Shown here piece by piece: positions 23,044 through 34,984 of a DNA stretch of 64,000 nt. The stretch covers positions 21,046,006 to 21,110,005 of the forward strand of contig NC_073691.1 in the NCBI RefSeq assembly GCF_029784155.1, read 5' to 3'. How positions within the stretch are numbered: position 1 is the stretch's first letter; each line of letters begins with the position of its first letter. The notes under the pieces are model-generated. The model made no database searches, had not been told where the DNA came from, and saw only the letters and a program-made list of their open reading frames with translations. This DNA comes from Uranotaenia lowii. Its lineage: Eukaryota > Arthropoda > Insecta > Diptera > Culicidae. The position numbers were made by a program, and so were the translations under genes.

Positions 23044-24950
23044 GTTGCTACTCCGTGATTAATCGAAGCCATCAATTTTGCACAAAGCCCAAAAAAAAAA
23101 TGGTGCTTGGGATTAGCAGCCATTCTCATTGTACAAAACTGATTCTCTCCCTTTTTTATATGATTTATATGACTAATAACGGTGCCGGCCACGTCCTAGT
23201 AGTCTATGGGGAAAAGGGAAGGTTTGTTAGTAAAATACTCTTGAATACTCAAAAAAAATGTTGAAAAAGGAAACCGTCTATACGTCTGGGAATCGATATT
23301 CAATCATTCAAGGAAGGAGTTACGTAAGTTTGTGAAAGATAGAGATCAGGATCCCTTTTTGGTAAATTTTTGGAACATGATTTTCCTACACCTCCTATGC
23401 TCTTAGATATTTCCTAAGGAAACTCCTATACCTATGAGGCATTTGATAAATGTTCATTAAAATGGATCGAAAAAAATATTGAAAGCAAATCAATACCATT
23501 CAAATTTCTCCCTTAATAAACTAGCTCTTTTTCATAACCATGATCCATGTTGAAGCAAAGAGATTGCAAAAGGGCTTAAATAGTTGAAGACGGAATGTTA
23601 TTGAAAATGAAATATATTATAATATTTAGACACAAATTTTCCAAATTGTTTTTCTATAATTATTGCCTTTTGAAAAAACTTTGATTTTTTGCTCTCGTTT
23701 GCCGCACATTTAACAAATCTTTTGAGCTTTATTGCCTAAAATGCACATTGTAATGTTTTGAATAATCAACACTTTTAAATACATTTTCGATTTTTTTTTT
23801 CAACAATTCGAGTAAATATATTCAGCATTTGAAATAATTTAAAAAATTGAACAGTCAAACTCAAAGTTATTAAAATTTGTTCTGCTTCACCTACAGCTTT
23901 AAAATAATAAATTCTAGAATTTTCAGAAAGTTATATAGATAACATTGCAACTGTGTCTGACACCGCTGTAGAAAGTCTTCGGGTATCTATTTTTAGGGAT
24001 TTGAATCAATTAAAAAGTTTGTTGAAGACTGAAAAACGATTAGACTTATGGTCCAAAAATTATCAATAAGAAAACATCTATAATTGTTCTCTCAGAAATC
24101 AAAATTAGTCGCGATCTTGGAGAAAGTTAATCATTGAATAAAAATCTTTAATTTCCGAAACTTTGAAATCTTCTACAGTTTAACGACAAAAGTTCACTAG
24201 TTGATTAGATGAATTTTTATCCGTTTTAAAAAGTTATTTTGAAAGATCTGTTACAAAAAAAAACTGATTGCAAATTAGCCTTTATACAGTTCTTAAGTTC
24301 TTTGCACCTCGGATAAATGTAAAATTTGTTGACTTGTGTTATCGATTTTCTTCACATCATATGAAGTAAATCAATGCTAAAAACACTCGCTTGGAATATT
24401 TTACAAATTCAAAGTATCATTCTCTATCAACGATAACAAGTAATTTTAATACAAAATAGTTTAAGTTTTTCACGATTTTAATCAATATAAAATGACCGTT
24501 TAAGAACTGTGAACTGAATGAATTTCTTGACTAAAAATTAAAATGAGGATTGTAATGAGGATTCATCTATGATAGTTTTCTTGTTTCTCAAAATTGTTTT
24601 TAAAAAAGGCAATACTGGAAAAGAGGTTTCCAAAAAAAGAAAAAAAATTGCACTCCAAATTGCATCGATATACCGAAAAAAATTCGATGAAAAGTTAACC
24701 TTTTTTAATATGCAATTTTATAAGGATGTTGAACTTAATTATTTGTAGGTTGAAAACTAATAAAATCCGGCAGAATATGGATTAAGTTCAACCTTCGATA
24801 TGTCCAAATATGTTGAATTTATCTCTATAAGGGTATTAGAAATTTAAAGCTGGCTTATCTTTGTATCGAACACCATATAACTGATCGATTAAAAACACAA
24901 CTGGACAGTTTCTTTTAATTCCATAACCAAATTTTTATGGCCTATTAATG
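23044..24950. other. AT-rich spacer, nothing recognised
   Basis: After a short GCCGGC-bearing stretch near 23180 the region is AT-rich with no ORF above about 75 codons, no regular repeat and no paired termini. Confidence 0.5.
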
Positions 24951-24951
24951 T

Positions 24952-26395
24952 TATTCAAGAGTTACAATCTAGACTCAAAACTTGTGCCAAATCCTTGAAA
25001 ACCCATCCAATGCTCAAATTTCTGCTACAGTTTTTCAAAATTTTCTCATTTGTTTATAGAAGTTTAGTTCTGAATATCAAATTTATAATGAAATTAAACT
25101 CATTTCGGAGGTTTTGGTTCTTAATAGAATCCCTTTATCCAATGTTGAATTTCTATTTTCATATTTTGGATTCTCTATCCAGTTTAGGATTCTTGATTTT
25201 CAGTTCGAAAACTCATTAGAAATAAGAAATGAAAAGCTGCTTTGAAATCCTGGTTCAAATTTTGAATTTGCATTTCATATCAAATTTGATTCTAGATTTT
25301 CAAAAATTCATAAAATTTTCAGTATCTTGATAATAATTTACCAAATACTAAGAAATTTTGTTTTATATTCAGATTCGAAGTGCTTGTATTTAATTCTTTT
25401 GTAAAGGTCAAACAGGCGATCCAAAATTAAATATTTTCAAAATTCATATTTTAGTTCAGATTAAAATTGACAATTTAATTAATAAATTCAGATTGAAATC
25501 CAGAAGTAGAGAATTCAAATAATAGATTCACGAATGACGGCTCTGAACTTGGCTGGTAAAATTCAGCTCTGGAGTTAAGATTCTGAAATCGTATTTTTTT
25601 GTGCCTACATTTCAGAAATCGTATTGAAATTTGGGAACAGATTGATAACTCAAATTTTGAATTCTGGTTCAGAATTCAGATTCAGAATGCAGATTCAAAT
25701 CCTTTTTTACGGCCTTTTCGGTTAATTTCATGTTCTCGTGAGAAAGTTTCAAGATTTTAAAAATAATAGATGGGTAGAATAGACCACCAACTACTATTGT
25801 GTTGTGGTTGACTAAACCCTGTCCGATTCTACCACTTCAAAATAGTTGATCTGTGCTTGAACAAATGTGAACTATGCTTCTCCACACATTTTCAACACCT
25901 GTTTTTTTTCTAGTCCCCTTTTATTCATCCAGAAATTTCAAATTCACCGATAATACCGTAAAAATTTACAATCAACCAAAACTCACAACCATTAATCTCA
26001 ATAAAAAGGTTCAAATTCTGAAGATGATTTAGCTCGTAAATGAGTTATACAATTAAGATAAAAATATCAAATTGACCTTTTCCTTGAGGAATCCTTAAGG
26101 AAAAGGGATTTCGTACTTATAAATTTTATTGTTAGGCAGTATCAAAAATTCCAAATTTATAATCAAGTTTAGTTTGTACATACAATATAACTGAAAATCA
26201 CATACAAAGTAGAATTTCAGTTATATTTTAATTTTTGTTTTATGAAAAAAAATTAATGTTTATTTAAAGAAAATCATTGACAGGATTTTTAATGTGGGAT
26301 TGATGTTCCATCAAAAATATTTGCTAACAAAAACACATGTACCTGATCATCATCTTAAACATCTGCAAAAAATTCTTTATTTTTTCAGTGTATTG
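24952..26395 (+). repeat. Unclassified dispersed repeat, copy B
   Basis: A longer version of the family at 14925-15722, with the same landmarks in the same order. It begins TTATTCAAGAGTTACAATC and ends near TGATCATCATCTTAAACATC. The middle third is rich in imperfect GAATTCAGATTCAGAAT-like words. About 1.44 kb against about 0.8 kb in copy A. No coding capacity or terminal repeats seen; class unknown. Confidence 0.7.
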
Positions 26396-29188
26396 TCTTT
26401 CATTACTATTTTTTTTTTCAAAAGCCAAATTTCAAAATGAAGCCTTAAATTTTGATCAAATTTGCAAGAGCCATATTTGAACCTAAATCTTTTGATCTTT
26501 AACTTTTTTTGAAAAATTGATTTATTTTTCTCTAATCTTTGAATTAGTGCAAGAGTTTGGAAGACTATGCTTATTTGATTCGAGAATGCATGAAGTTTTT
26601 TTTATAAAGAAATTGAATGCTTCCCAAAAGAACTTATTTTTTGCTCAAATCAAACAAGCTAAATATAACAGACTCATCAACGAATTCAAAGATGAATTGA
26701 AAGTGAATTCCCTATTTTGTTACTTGAGGTTCCATTATACAAATTTAGCTCATCATTTTAAAGATTTTAGAACGTATTTTCAAAAGTTACAACTTAATAC
26801 GTGAAACTTGAAATGTGAAGTACTTAAAGCTAAATAAATATATAGTAACAAAAATAATATGTATTAAGTTTTTTTATTTATGCATAGTATGAGCAAAAAA
26901 ATCATAGTAAAAAATTGAGAACGGCAAATTAAAAAGGGAGGGGGGGGGCAATTGCCTCGGGCCTCTCTCTCGAGAACAATAATTTAGATGAAACTTGGAT
27001 ATTGACACCCAATAAACTGAGCACAATTTGAGTTTTATGTTTCTTTTCAATGTGAATAAACCCAACAAAATACGGACTTTTTTTAACAATATTCTGCCAA
27101 CCATTGATTGTTTTACTTGACAACTTTACTTTGAAAACCTGGCCATATTAAAAAAAAATCCGGGGAATCTGAAATGCTTACGCAACAATAAATAATACTT
27201 TCTTTTTCCTAATTGTTTAACTTGAAATATATTTTAGGAGGTTCTAGCTTATCAAACTTTAGGTTTTGATTTTGAAATATTTTCTTCACATTAAAAAAAA
27301 AAGTTGCATTCTGCGGAATGACTGGAATGAGTTTTTCTCAGTTTTGTTGAAATTTGCATAAATAGCAGTAATTTATTAGATTAGGGAGAAAGAAGATGTA
27401 GAATTTTGGAACGTCATGGAATATTACAAGATAACTTAAAATTTACATCATTTGTGAGGAACTTTTACAAAATGCAATTCATAGATAACATCTTGTTTAC
27501 TTAAATTACATAAAGACTTTTTTAATGAACACTACACAATTTTAGTCGGACAAAATCCGTTTGAAAATCAAGTTTCATTGAAATAAAAAAAATCAAATGA
27601 AGTGTAAAAAAACATTGAAAATCATTCAAAATTAGGAGCTTTTAAAGCTTAGCTGAAAATAAAATAAATAAAAATGGGCTTTCGGGAATGCTTACTTTGA
27701 AATTAGAAGTATAAGTATATGTAATGCAAAATTAACGATCTTTCCGATACTCAATTTTGAGAATAGCAACAATAATGAAAAAAAAAGAAAAATTTTGTAG
27801 GTGCTTGAATTTGACCAATCGGCAATACTGAGTTTCTCTATTGAATTTCTATTCCCAATTTGGTATCAGATTTGTAAATTCGAACTGAAACTATTCCAGC
27901 TGATAGAACTATAGAAGTACTAATGACTGTGAGGTGCTTTTATTTGAAAATTATCCTCCGCTGAAGTAATTATCCCGAATTCAGCATATCATATTCCAAT
28001 TGTGGAAGGTCCATTTCTCAGATTATTTACATCATAAAAACATTCCCGAAGTTGAATTACATATTTCCATGAGTGATTCTTTAAATGTAAATATTTATAT
28101 TTTCCTAATCTTGTCTTCTATGTGATTTTAAAACAGAGATTAAATTCATTGATATTTTCAAGTATTGGTTTGTTCCTTCAGTTTCATGATTTTTTTTAAG
28201 TATTGAGAACTCTATATAATTTTTGAAAGTATCAAACTTATTTGGATTCCTTATCTGATTTTTCAATTATTTTAATACTGATTCCATGTTTTAAACATCT
28301 AATCACCATTTATAATTTATGTTTTCAACTTTTGTCACATTGAGAAGAACTTTTCCACAAATGTTTCTGATTTTTTTTCAATATATGATCTAATGAGGAT
28401 CTTTTTGTTAATTGAAAATTGTAATCGCCATTACAATTAAAATTATTGGCACTTTACATGACAGGGTTTTTTGTGTTTTGAATATATGAAATAAAAATAA
28501 AGATGAGAAAGAATAACAAAATTTGCGATTCTTGTTTTGGCTCTGATTATCACTTTGATCCTCAATTTTGTATTGGAATTTTATTTGTAATTTGTTTCTT
28601 AAATATTAATTTCATTTTTTTTAAATTATCGATACTTAACCATCCTTTTCGCATTCGTGTCTGAATTTGCGTTGAAATTGTGATTTGAATTTTAGGCACT
28701 GATTGGTTCTGGATAAATTCTGATTTATGGTTTTGAATTTTACTCTTGAACTTTTTATCTGTATCTTCATGGAATATGAGTTGATTTTTTTATTTATTTT
28801 TTAAGCTTTTGAAATATTAATGCTTCTTATCAATTGCTATGAGGAAAATATTCATTTTGCTTTCGATGAAGCACTTACTATGATACACAATGATGAAATG
28901 AAAAACATTTATTTGTTTATGCTTTATTATTCCAAAACAGAGAATTTTAGTTGGTGATAGAGCTGTTTAATAAATTTCGAATTGAATTTTGCATCTATCA
29001 GCTCTAATCAGAGTTTACATTTTCGATTAGTTGATCAACTGTTCCACGATGTTTAACAATTATTGTTTGAAGATTCCATAAACTGTCTTCTACGCAGACA
29101 TAATGGTTATTTGAAGGCAATATGTTGAACTCATTTTCAGTTACTTCGTGTGTTCAAAAAATTATGTATTCTATAAAATGGCATCGAT
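26396..29188. other. AT-rich spacer, nothing firmly recognised
   Basis: A 95-codon + ORF at 26517 has the Phe/Lys/Asn bias of chance translation. A G run (GGGAGGGGGGGGGCAATTGCC) at 26936-26955 followed by CTCTCTCTCGAG resembles a common TE edge but has no partner. 27900-28960 has words similar to the dispersed repeat copies without collinear homology. Confidence 0.45.
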
Positions 29189-29196
29189 CCATACGG

Positions 29197-29578
29197 CAAG
29201 GTTGCCGAAATTACAGAAAAATCTGTAATTTCACAGAATTTTTAGCAAATTTTCATCACCAAATCTGTGTCACAGAACACAGAATTTTGAAATATTCACA
29301 GAATTCACAGAACTTAGAATGGATTTCCAAAATAATAATTTTTTTAGACTAGGTAAATGAAATTTAGATTTCTTACTTTGAATTTGAAAAGTATGATAAG
29401 AGTGGTAATGTAAGTTGATTTTTCTCATCTAAAAGTTCGAAAAACCCAATTTATCATGAATTTTCAATGAAATCAAAGGAATTAGCATCACAGAAAACTA
29501 TCACGGAATTTTTGGGTGAAATCACAGATAATCAGAATTTTTTTTCTCACAAACACAAAAATTTTTTCGGCAACCTTG
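29197..29578 (+). mobile_element. hAT-like MITE, family 1
   Basis: A 382-bp element with inverted termini CAAGGTTGCCGAAATTAC and (inverted) CAAGGTTGCCGAAAAAAT. The flanking octamers CCATACGG (29189-29196) and CCATAGGG (29579-29586) match at seven of eight positions. This is the best-preserved pair of ends of the family. The overlapping short ORFs at 29122 and 29467 are incidental. Confidence 0.85.
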
Positions 29579-29586
29579 CCATAGGG

Positions 29587-30190
29587 GCCTCCCGAGAAAA
29601 ATTGCCTTGGTCCTCCCGATGGTTTAATACGGCCCTGCTAACGATTGATTATCATTTTGGATTGGAACTTCCGCTTTCGTGGGCTGAGCATTTTTGGCAT
29701 TGTTTTGCAATTTCTGTCGGTTCATCCGGGGTTTCCGGGAGTCGATTTTTAATAAAAACTCACTAGAGTATTGAAAACATCCTAATGCGAAAAAAATTCT
29801 AGCGAATCGAGATTCAGTTAATTCTTTTCAGTAGGTCGAGAATAAGTTAACGGAAACCTAATTCAAGGTTGCTTTTAATTTGCATAGAATTACTATAAAA
29901 TTCCAACCATATTCCTCTAAAGTATTGAATAGCTATATGCAATGAAATGCTTTGAGAAAAACTTGAATTTTTCATATTATGGAATACCAACTGTAAAAGT
30001 TTACTTTAAAAAATAAAGTTAATTGTAGCATAAGTATTGCTAACCTTTGTTTTGTTTTTTTTTGTCCTTCTACTCACTTGTCAATGGGTATTGATTTGAT
30101 AAAAAGAGGATAAAAAATTTAAAATAAGCTGTTTCCCTTGATCATAACAACACAAGTGCCAATTTACCTATCATATGCTGCTTAGTGTTG
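29587..30190. other. Spacer, nothing recognised
   Basis: Begins with GGCCTCCCGAGAAAAATTGCC, echoing the G-rich block at 26936-26980, so both may be scraps of one element. The rest is AT-rich without features. Confidence 0.4.
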
Positions 30191-30191
30191 A

Positions 30192-30820
30192 CCCGATCAG
30201 GAGAGCATATCTAAATAATAACTCAAACGTATCTCACCAAGATATTTATATCTGATTCAGTTATAATTAAGTACTCAAAATTTTCGATTTTAAGTTTCTC
30301 CAATCTGAATTATATCTTATTCTGATTGACAAACTTGAATGGGGTTGAGCTCATATTCAATGATCAAGATTTTTTTCGGATTGTCCTAAAATAAAATGAT
30401 TATATCTTATTTTGATATACGTACAACTTTTTCTAAAACACGGACATCGAAGTCAACGGCTCAAACCTTACATTAACGAGTTTCGCTCAATCGATTCATA
30501 AAATTGAATCAAATTTTTGGTAAACCAAAAATGGGACATGGAACTAGAAAATTTTCTCGAAGCACTTATATCTTGATAAGTTATAATTTTGATATAATTT
30601 GTTCTGTCCAATATCAAACCATGCTATCTGAACGAGATATAATCTTGATAGGAGCATATCAAAAACTGATATAATTTAGCTATGATCGTATAGATTTTTT
30701 GATATAATTTGAGATATTTTAACATCCTACGAGTACTGAATTATAACTCATTTAGATAGAAAAAAAAAGTATCAAAATATCTCATTTTGATATAATTTTG
30801 TTTTTCTCTCCTGATCGGGG
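30192..30820. mobile_element. TIR element with GATATAATTT subterminal repeats
   Basis: Left end CCCGATCAGGAGAGCATATC and right end (inverted) CCCCGATCAGGAGAGAAAAA give about 14 bp of terminal inverted repeat. The interior is packed with direct and inverted GATATAATTT/TATATCTTGAT words, typical of transposase-binding subterminal repeats. About 629 bp, non-coding. The target duplication is unclear (left flank TGTTGA, right flank AATGCA). Confidence 0.65.
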
Positions 30821-31380
30821 AATGCAAAATATCCTAAAGCAGAATGTGACCATCATTATGAAATTCGCTGAATGCTTTAGGATAGTAATGAAAAATTCAC
30901 CACGCTTAAATTACCCGTGCTATGTACATGTAAACCAGCTTCTGATACATGCTGATCATTGTTAAAGGAGCTGTGTTGTAAAATCATCGCTCAAGTCAGT
31001 CATCAATGCACGTTTAACAAGAAAACATCAAACTTCCCGAGGCTTCTCCGATGATGACGTTTGGCTGTCATTACGAGACGGACGCCATGTTAATGGAATT
31101 GATTTCCAGCAAACTGATCCGGCAGATTCGTTACACCTCAACTGGCGTATGTGTAGGAATTTTCACCGCCCGGGGAATATCATTGAAGCGGCTAATGGGA
31201 ATCGATCGTTTGCGATCATCGCAAATAGAGCTGAATCGAGCCGCTTTTCCCCTTTTGTATGTTGTGGTTTAAAAATTCAATTCAATATAATAAAAAACTA
31301 TTACTTTGAAGAGTAATTTTTCGAAATATGGGTCGTATACACCTAGTATTTAAGACCAATTTTCCCAAACTTTCTCAAGA
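30821..31380. other. Unique spacer with a small unassigned ORF
   Basis: The stretch 31051-31272 is less AT-rich and opens with a 73-codon + frame beginning MMTFGCHYETDAM. No domain is recognisable and there is no splice support at its ends, so it is not called a gene. The rest is AT-rich. Confidence 0.3.
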
Positions 31381-31591
31381 CGTTCGCCCCTAAGCGTCAC
31401 CCACTAAAAACTTTGAAAATCAAAAAACGTCAACTGGAGATATCGTTTCTACTTCAAATTCCAGCTATAAATCAGTTAAAGATTCCGTAACAATCCAAGA
31501 AAATTTTGAAACAAATCAATATCTCCTTGTCAATATTTTGACCTTTCAAAGTTAGACATATTTTGTTGTGGGTGACGCTTGGCGACAAACG
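31381..31591. mobile_element. Short MITE with 24-bp inverted ends
   Basis: Left CGTTCGCCCCTAAGCGTCAC and right (inverted) CGTTTGTCGCCAAGCGTCAC, both continuing into CCAC, make a 24-bp terminal repeat with four mismatches. About 211 bp; no ORF; no evident target duplication. Confidence 0.65.
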
Positions 31592-32345
31592 TATTAATCA
31601 ATAAAAGACATTGCATACAAACTTGCATGCATGTTTATGGTTCCATTGTAAACACCTCTGGTACACTTATGTCCTAAAACAAATAATATCAACTATGTTA
31701 TTTTTTTCAGTCTAAAATTCAAAGAATGCTCTGAAATACATCATTTCGATAGCAAAATCGCTCATCTTTCAATGGATCTCTTAAACCTCAACTGATGACC
31801 TAAAGAAAAAAAAAACAGTAAAAACATAGCTGGATAGAAATGGACCCGTAAAAAATCCACCGATATCAATTTCGATTCATCGATGATTAACGGTTTCAAA
31901 ATTTCCCCACTATCACTCCGTCTTCCAAACTCACAATTGGATTTTCGTTCTGCTATTCGGCACAATTTTTTTCGGTTCGTTTTTTTTTTTTTTGTTTTGA
32001 GTTTTCTGGAACACGCGCGCTTCTTTTGTTTTTAACCATTCCAAACGGGGATTATATTTGCTTAGATGTTTCCTTCCGTAATTTCTTTTCGATTTTTCGG
32101 AGCCGATTGAAATTGGGTTTGTTTTTCGGTCTTTGTTCGCCACCGTTCGATCATCGCGCTCTGGGCGGATGTAGATACCAATATTATTTTTTGTTTTAAT
32201 TTCTAGCGGGTAATCGGGCGGTTCCATGACTCGGTTGTGCCAGATTTCGATTGTTCCCGTTCGATTGATTGGGGGTTTTTCCTTCTAATTGTTCAATGAA
32301 ACAATGTCAGTCGAGCAAGCACAATGGGGTTCGGGTTCGAAATGA
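31592..32345. other. Unique region of mixed composition, nothing assigned
   Basis: Between 31930 and 32280 the sequence is less AT-rich and contains CG-rich words such as ACACGCGCGC and CGTTCGATCATCGCGC. A 98-codon minus frame (31931-32227) is basic and low in complexity. It could be an untranslated exon or regulatory DNA; no support for either. Confidence 0.3.
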
Positions 32346-32428
32346 GGGATGAGTCGATTTCGGGTCATCTTTGAATTTCTCAAAGCCTGCGGTCTAAAAA
32401 GCTTTGTTTTGGCTCCAACCTCATCCAT
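32346..32428. repeat. Dispersed repeat shared with 56911-56993
   Basis: About 83 bp similar to 56911-56993: both contain GAGT(C/T)GATTT, AATTTCTCAAA(G/A)CCTG, GGTCTAAAAA and CATCCAT. At this locus it runs directly into a retrotransposon fragment, so it may belong to the same element. Confidence 0.55.
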
Positions 32429-32488
32429 CTTTGGACCATGCCAATTCGGCATAATCCACACCAGTGAGTCGATGGCTTTCGACGCCTT
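32429..32488 (-). pseudogene. Reverse-transcriptase fragment, R1-like
   Basis: On the minus strand this reads ASKAIDSLVWIMPNWHGPK, matching ASKVIDSLAWIMPNCHGPK in the retrotransposon at 45.8 kb. That segment lies C-terminal to the polymerase palm, in the connection between the RT fold and the C-terminal region. Only about 60 bp survive. Homology stops exactly at 32489, where a CACGGAGAAA terminus begins, so the fragment was cut or flanked by that element. Confidence 0.75.
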
Positions 32489-33115
32489 CACGGAGAAACA
32501 AGTATAGTTTTATCAACTAATTTCGCCTATATTCAATCATATTGATGATTGATTTTCGGCCGTCTATATTTTTTAAATATTAAACTATATTTAAATTTTC
32601 AACCATGAATATAATAAATTCATCTATATATACTGATTGATGTTGAGAATTCAACTACACACATTGTAGATTCAACTATACAGCTATGGTTGATTCCACT
32701 ATAAACATGACTGAACAATTATACTTCTATGATTGATTTCTAGCGTTCAACTATATTTATAGTTGATTTTTATTGTAGTTTCCTGCATTTATTTTATTTT
32801 TATTTTGGTTTTCAACATATTTTGTTTATTTGTAAGCACCAAAAAGGTTGCTTTGCTCGGGTAAACGGTCTGCTTCCCGATGAAACGCAAATCGGTGCCA
32901 CCCAACCAGGATGTCTACTACCGATTCCTCCAGCGGCATCGTTTCCTTCCCTTGCATTTTAGTTGCTGCTACATCTGGCTAGAATTAACCAGATGGGAGG
33001 AAAAAAAATTGCCACAATTGCTATCCAATTATACCTCCTTTGCTCATTAATTCCGGTTTAGCCATTGATAAACACGAGCTGCCTGCTGCTGAGGGCACTC
33101 TAGCTACACTTATCA

Positions 33116-33868
33116 TAGGGTTGCCATCCGTCCCGCAAAAGCGGGACATGTCCCGTTTACTGACTAAAACTGGAAAAATCAAACTTGATCCTCAATTTCA
33201 ATAAAATTCATTAGTTCAAAACAAAGTATCCCTTAAATTACAGTAAGAGTCTGATTCAGTTAAGCGTTTTTGGAGCACGTTCAAAAAATGCAATAATATA
33301 ACTTTGAAAAAAATATTGTTTAAGTACCTTCCAAATGATTATATGATTTGGCAACACAAAATGTACGGGCATGTTGTCAAAATCGAACGGGGTCTGTAGA
33401 TCGTAATTTTTCAACAAAATCTTCGTTAAATTGCCTTTTATTATACACCACCTTTTTTGACTCAATTATCCATAAAATACAATGATGGAAGTTTTCTCGA
33501 GCTTTCAAATTTTTAAAACAAATTTGAAAAATATTTGTTACTGCATGAAGGTTTTTAACGTTAAGCAGTTTACATGTAGGACTTAAATTACTCTCAAATA
33601 ACGTGTTAATTAGCGAGAACCGTGGAAAATAACCGGCATAAAACCGTGTAGATCGGAGTCATGTAAGAAAAACTAAGCAAAATCAATGCGCATTAAAAAG
33701 ACCTTAGTGTACTTTCTGTGAATAACTTTGACTGATGGTAAACGTCTAAGTTTAGCAATACAATTAAGCTTTTTTAAGAGTTTCTAAAATGTCCCGCTTT
33801 TTTCGGCTTTGTCCCGCTTTTTTGTCCTGAAATGTCCCGCTTTTTTCTGAATGTATCTGGCAAGCCTA
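33116..33868. mobile_element. hAT-like element, family 3 (TAGGGTTGCCATCC end)
   Basis: Begins TAGGGTTGCCATCCGTCCCG and ends GTATCTGGCAAGCCTA. It is flanked by a perfect 8-bp duplication ACTTATCA (33108-33115 and 33869-33876). Both ends carry GTCCCGCTTTT/AAAAGCGGGAC words (three near the right end), which are probable subterminal binding sites. 753 bp without transposase. An internal block at 33344-33395 matches 55125-55176, so another fragment may be nested. Confidence 0.85.
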
Positions 33869-34188
33869 ACTTATCAACATGTTGTGTTTGGATGTGTAGT
33901 TATTATTCAAGTATCACACAATCATTATCACAATCATTACATTACAGTTGAATCTATCATATTTATGGTTGAATGGGAGAGGTCAACCAGGAATTTATAG
34001 TTGAATCAACTATAAAGAATATATAAAATCAGTCATACAATTATAGTTGATTTTATCATATTTGCAATTGAATCAATTATATCATTACAATTGAATCTAT
34101 CATATTTAAATTTAAAGGGAGAAGTCAAGCAGGAATGTATAGTTGAATTTATCATATTTATTGTTGAATGCCTAAAATCAATCATACA

Positions 34189-34650
34189 TAGGTTGCAGGA
34201 ATTTTTTCAGCACGTATCCAGGTCGGACAATCCGGGCCATTTTCTTAAAAAACCTGGCAAAATCCGGGTAGTTCATTTCTAAATTGACAACCGAAAATCC
34301 GGGCAATACCCGGGCAAATTTTCATATAACCCAGAAATGGCTCAACAAAAATCAAGATAAAAATTGAAAAAAAATATTTTTTCCATCAAAATTCAGATTT
34401 AAAATCGTATTTTAGGCTTCGAAAAATGCTTTCATGATTATTTTTGCAAAATCGGCTCAAAATATTTTTTCTGTGCCAGTTAAAAAATGTACAACAATTT
34501 TTTTTTTGTTTGATTTCCCAAATTAACTGAAAAACTCCGGGAGAAATCCTAGCATTTTTCAACGAACTCCGGGCCGGGCCGGACTGTTCCCAAATTTTGT
34601 ATCAAATATCCGGGCAAACCCGGATAAAACCGGGCAATCAGGCAACCCTA
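34189..34650 (-). mobile_element. hAT-like MITE, family 2, reverse orientation
   Basis: Begins TAGGTTGCAGGAATTTTTTC and ends GGGCAATCAGGCAACCCTA. It has a perfect 8-bp duplication ATCATACA (34181-34188 and 34651-34658). On the minus strand it is collinear with the 18091 and 36216 copies (GGGAACAGTCCGGC, ATCATGAAAGC, TTTTTGTTGAGCCATTTCTGG). Inserted in the subterminal repeats of the 32489-34868 element. Confidence 0.88.
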
Positions 34651-34868
34651 ATCATACAATTGTAATTGAATCTATCATATTTACAGTTGAATTAATTATA
34701 CCATAATAGTTGAATCCATTTTATTCAGAGTTGATTGCGTAAGGTCAATCATCAATTTGTAATTAATTCTATTATATTTATAGTTGGATGCAATAAATTC
34801 AACTACGCTTTGATGATTGGTTTAACCAGCTGAAATAGTTAGAACAACAGTCTTCATTTTTCTCCGTG

Positions 34869-34984
34869 TTGGGTAGCCTGCCTGCCTCCGCTTTACAATG
34901 AACCGAGTAACCTTAAATATTCAACCAAGGTGTTCGATCTTGACACGTACATCAGTGAAAATGCTAGCTCACTTCAAAAGTCAT
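34869..34984. other. Spacer between element and minisatellite
   Basis: About 115 bp of mixed composition (TGCCTGCCTCCGC near 34878) with no recognised feature. Confidence 0.4.

Larger units (their letters stand above)
32489..34868. mobile_element. CACGGAGAAA-ended element with two nested MITEs
   Basis: Ends are CACGGAGAAAC at 32489 and, inverted, CACGGAGAAAAAT at 34868. Subterminal DNA on both sides (32500-32820, 33880-34188, 34659-34850) repeats words such as TATAGTTGAATC and ATCATATTTATAGTTG dozens of times in both orientations. Removing the insertions at 33116-33868 and 34189-34650 leaves about 1.2 kb. A GC-richer core at about 32830-33105 lacks a recognisable ORF. The target duplication is not clear beyond TT. 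Superfamily unassigned. Confidence 0.65.

Noticed and set aside
26930..26985. G-rich block with CTCTCTCTCGAG as a transposon terminus
   Set aside because: A similar block at 29580 is short and neither has a partner end; evidence too thin to call an element.
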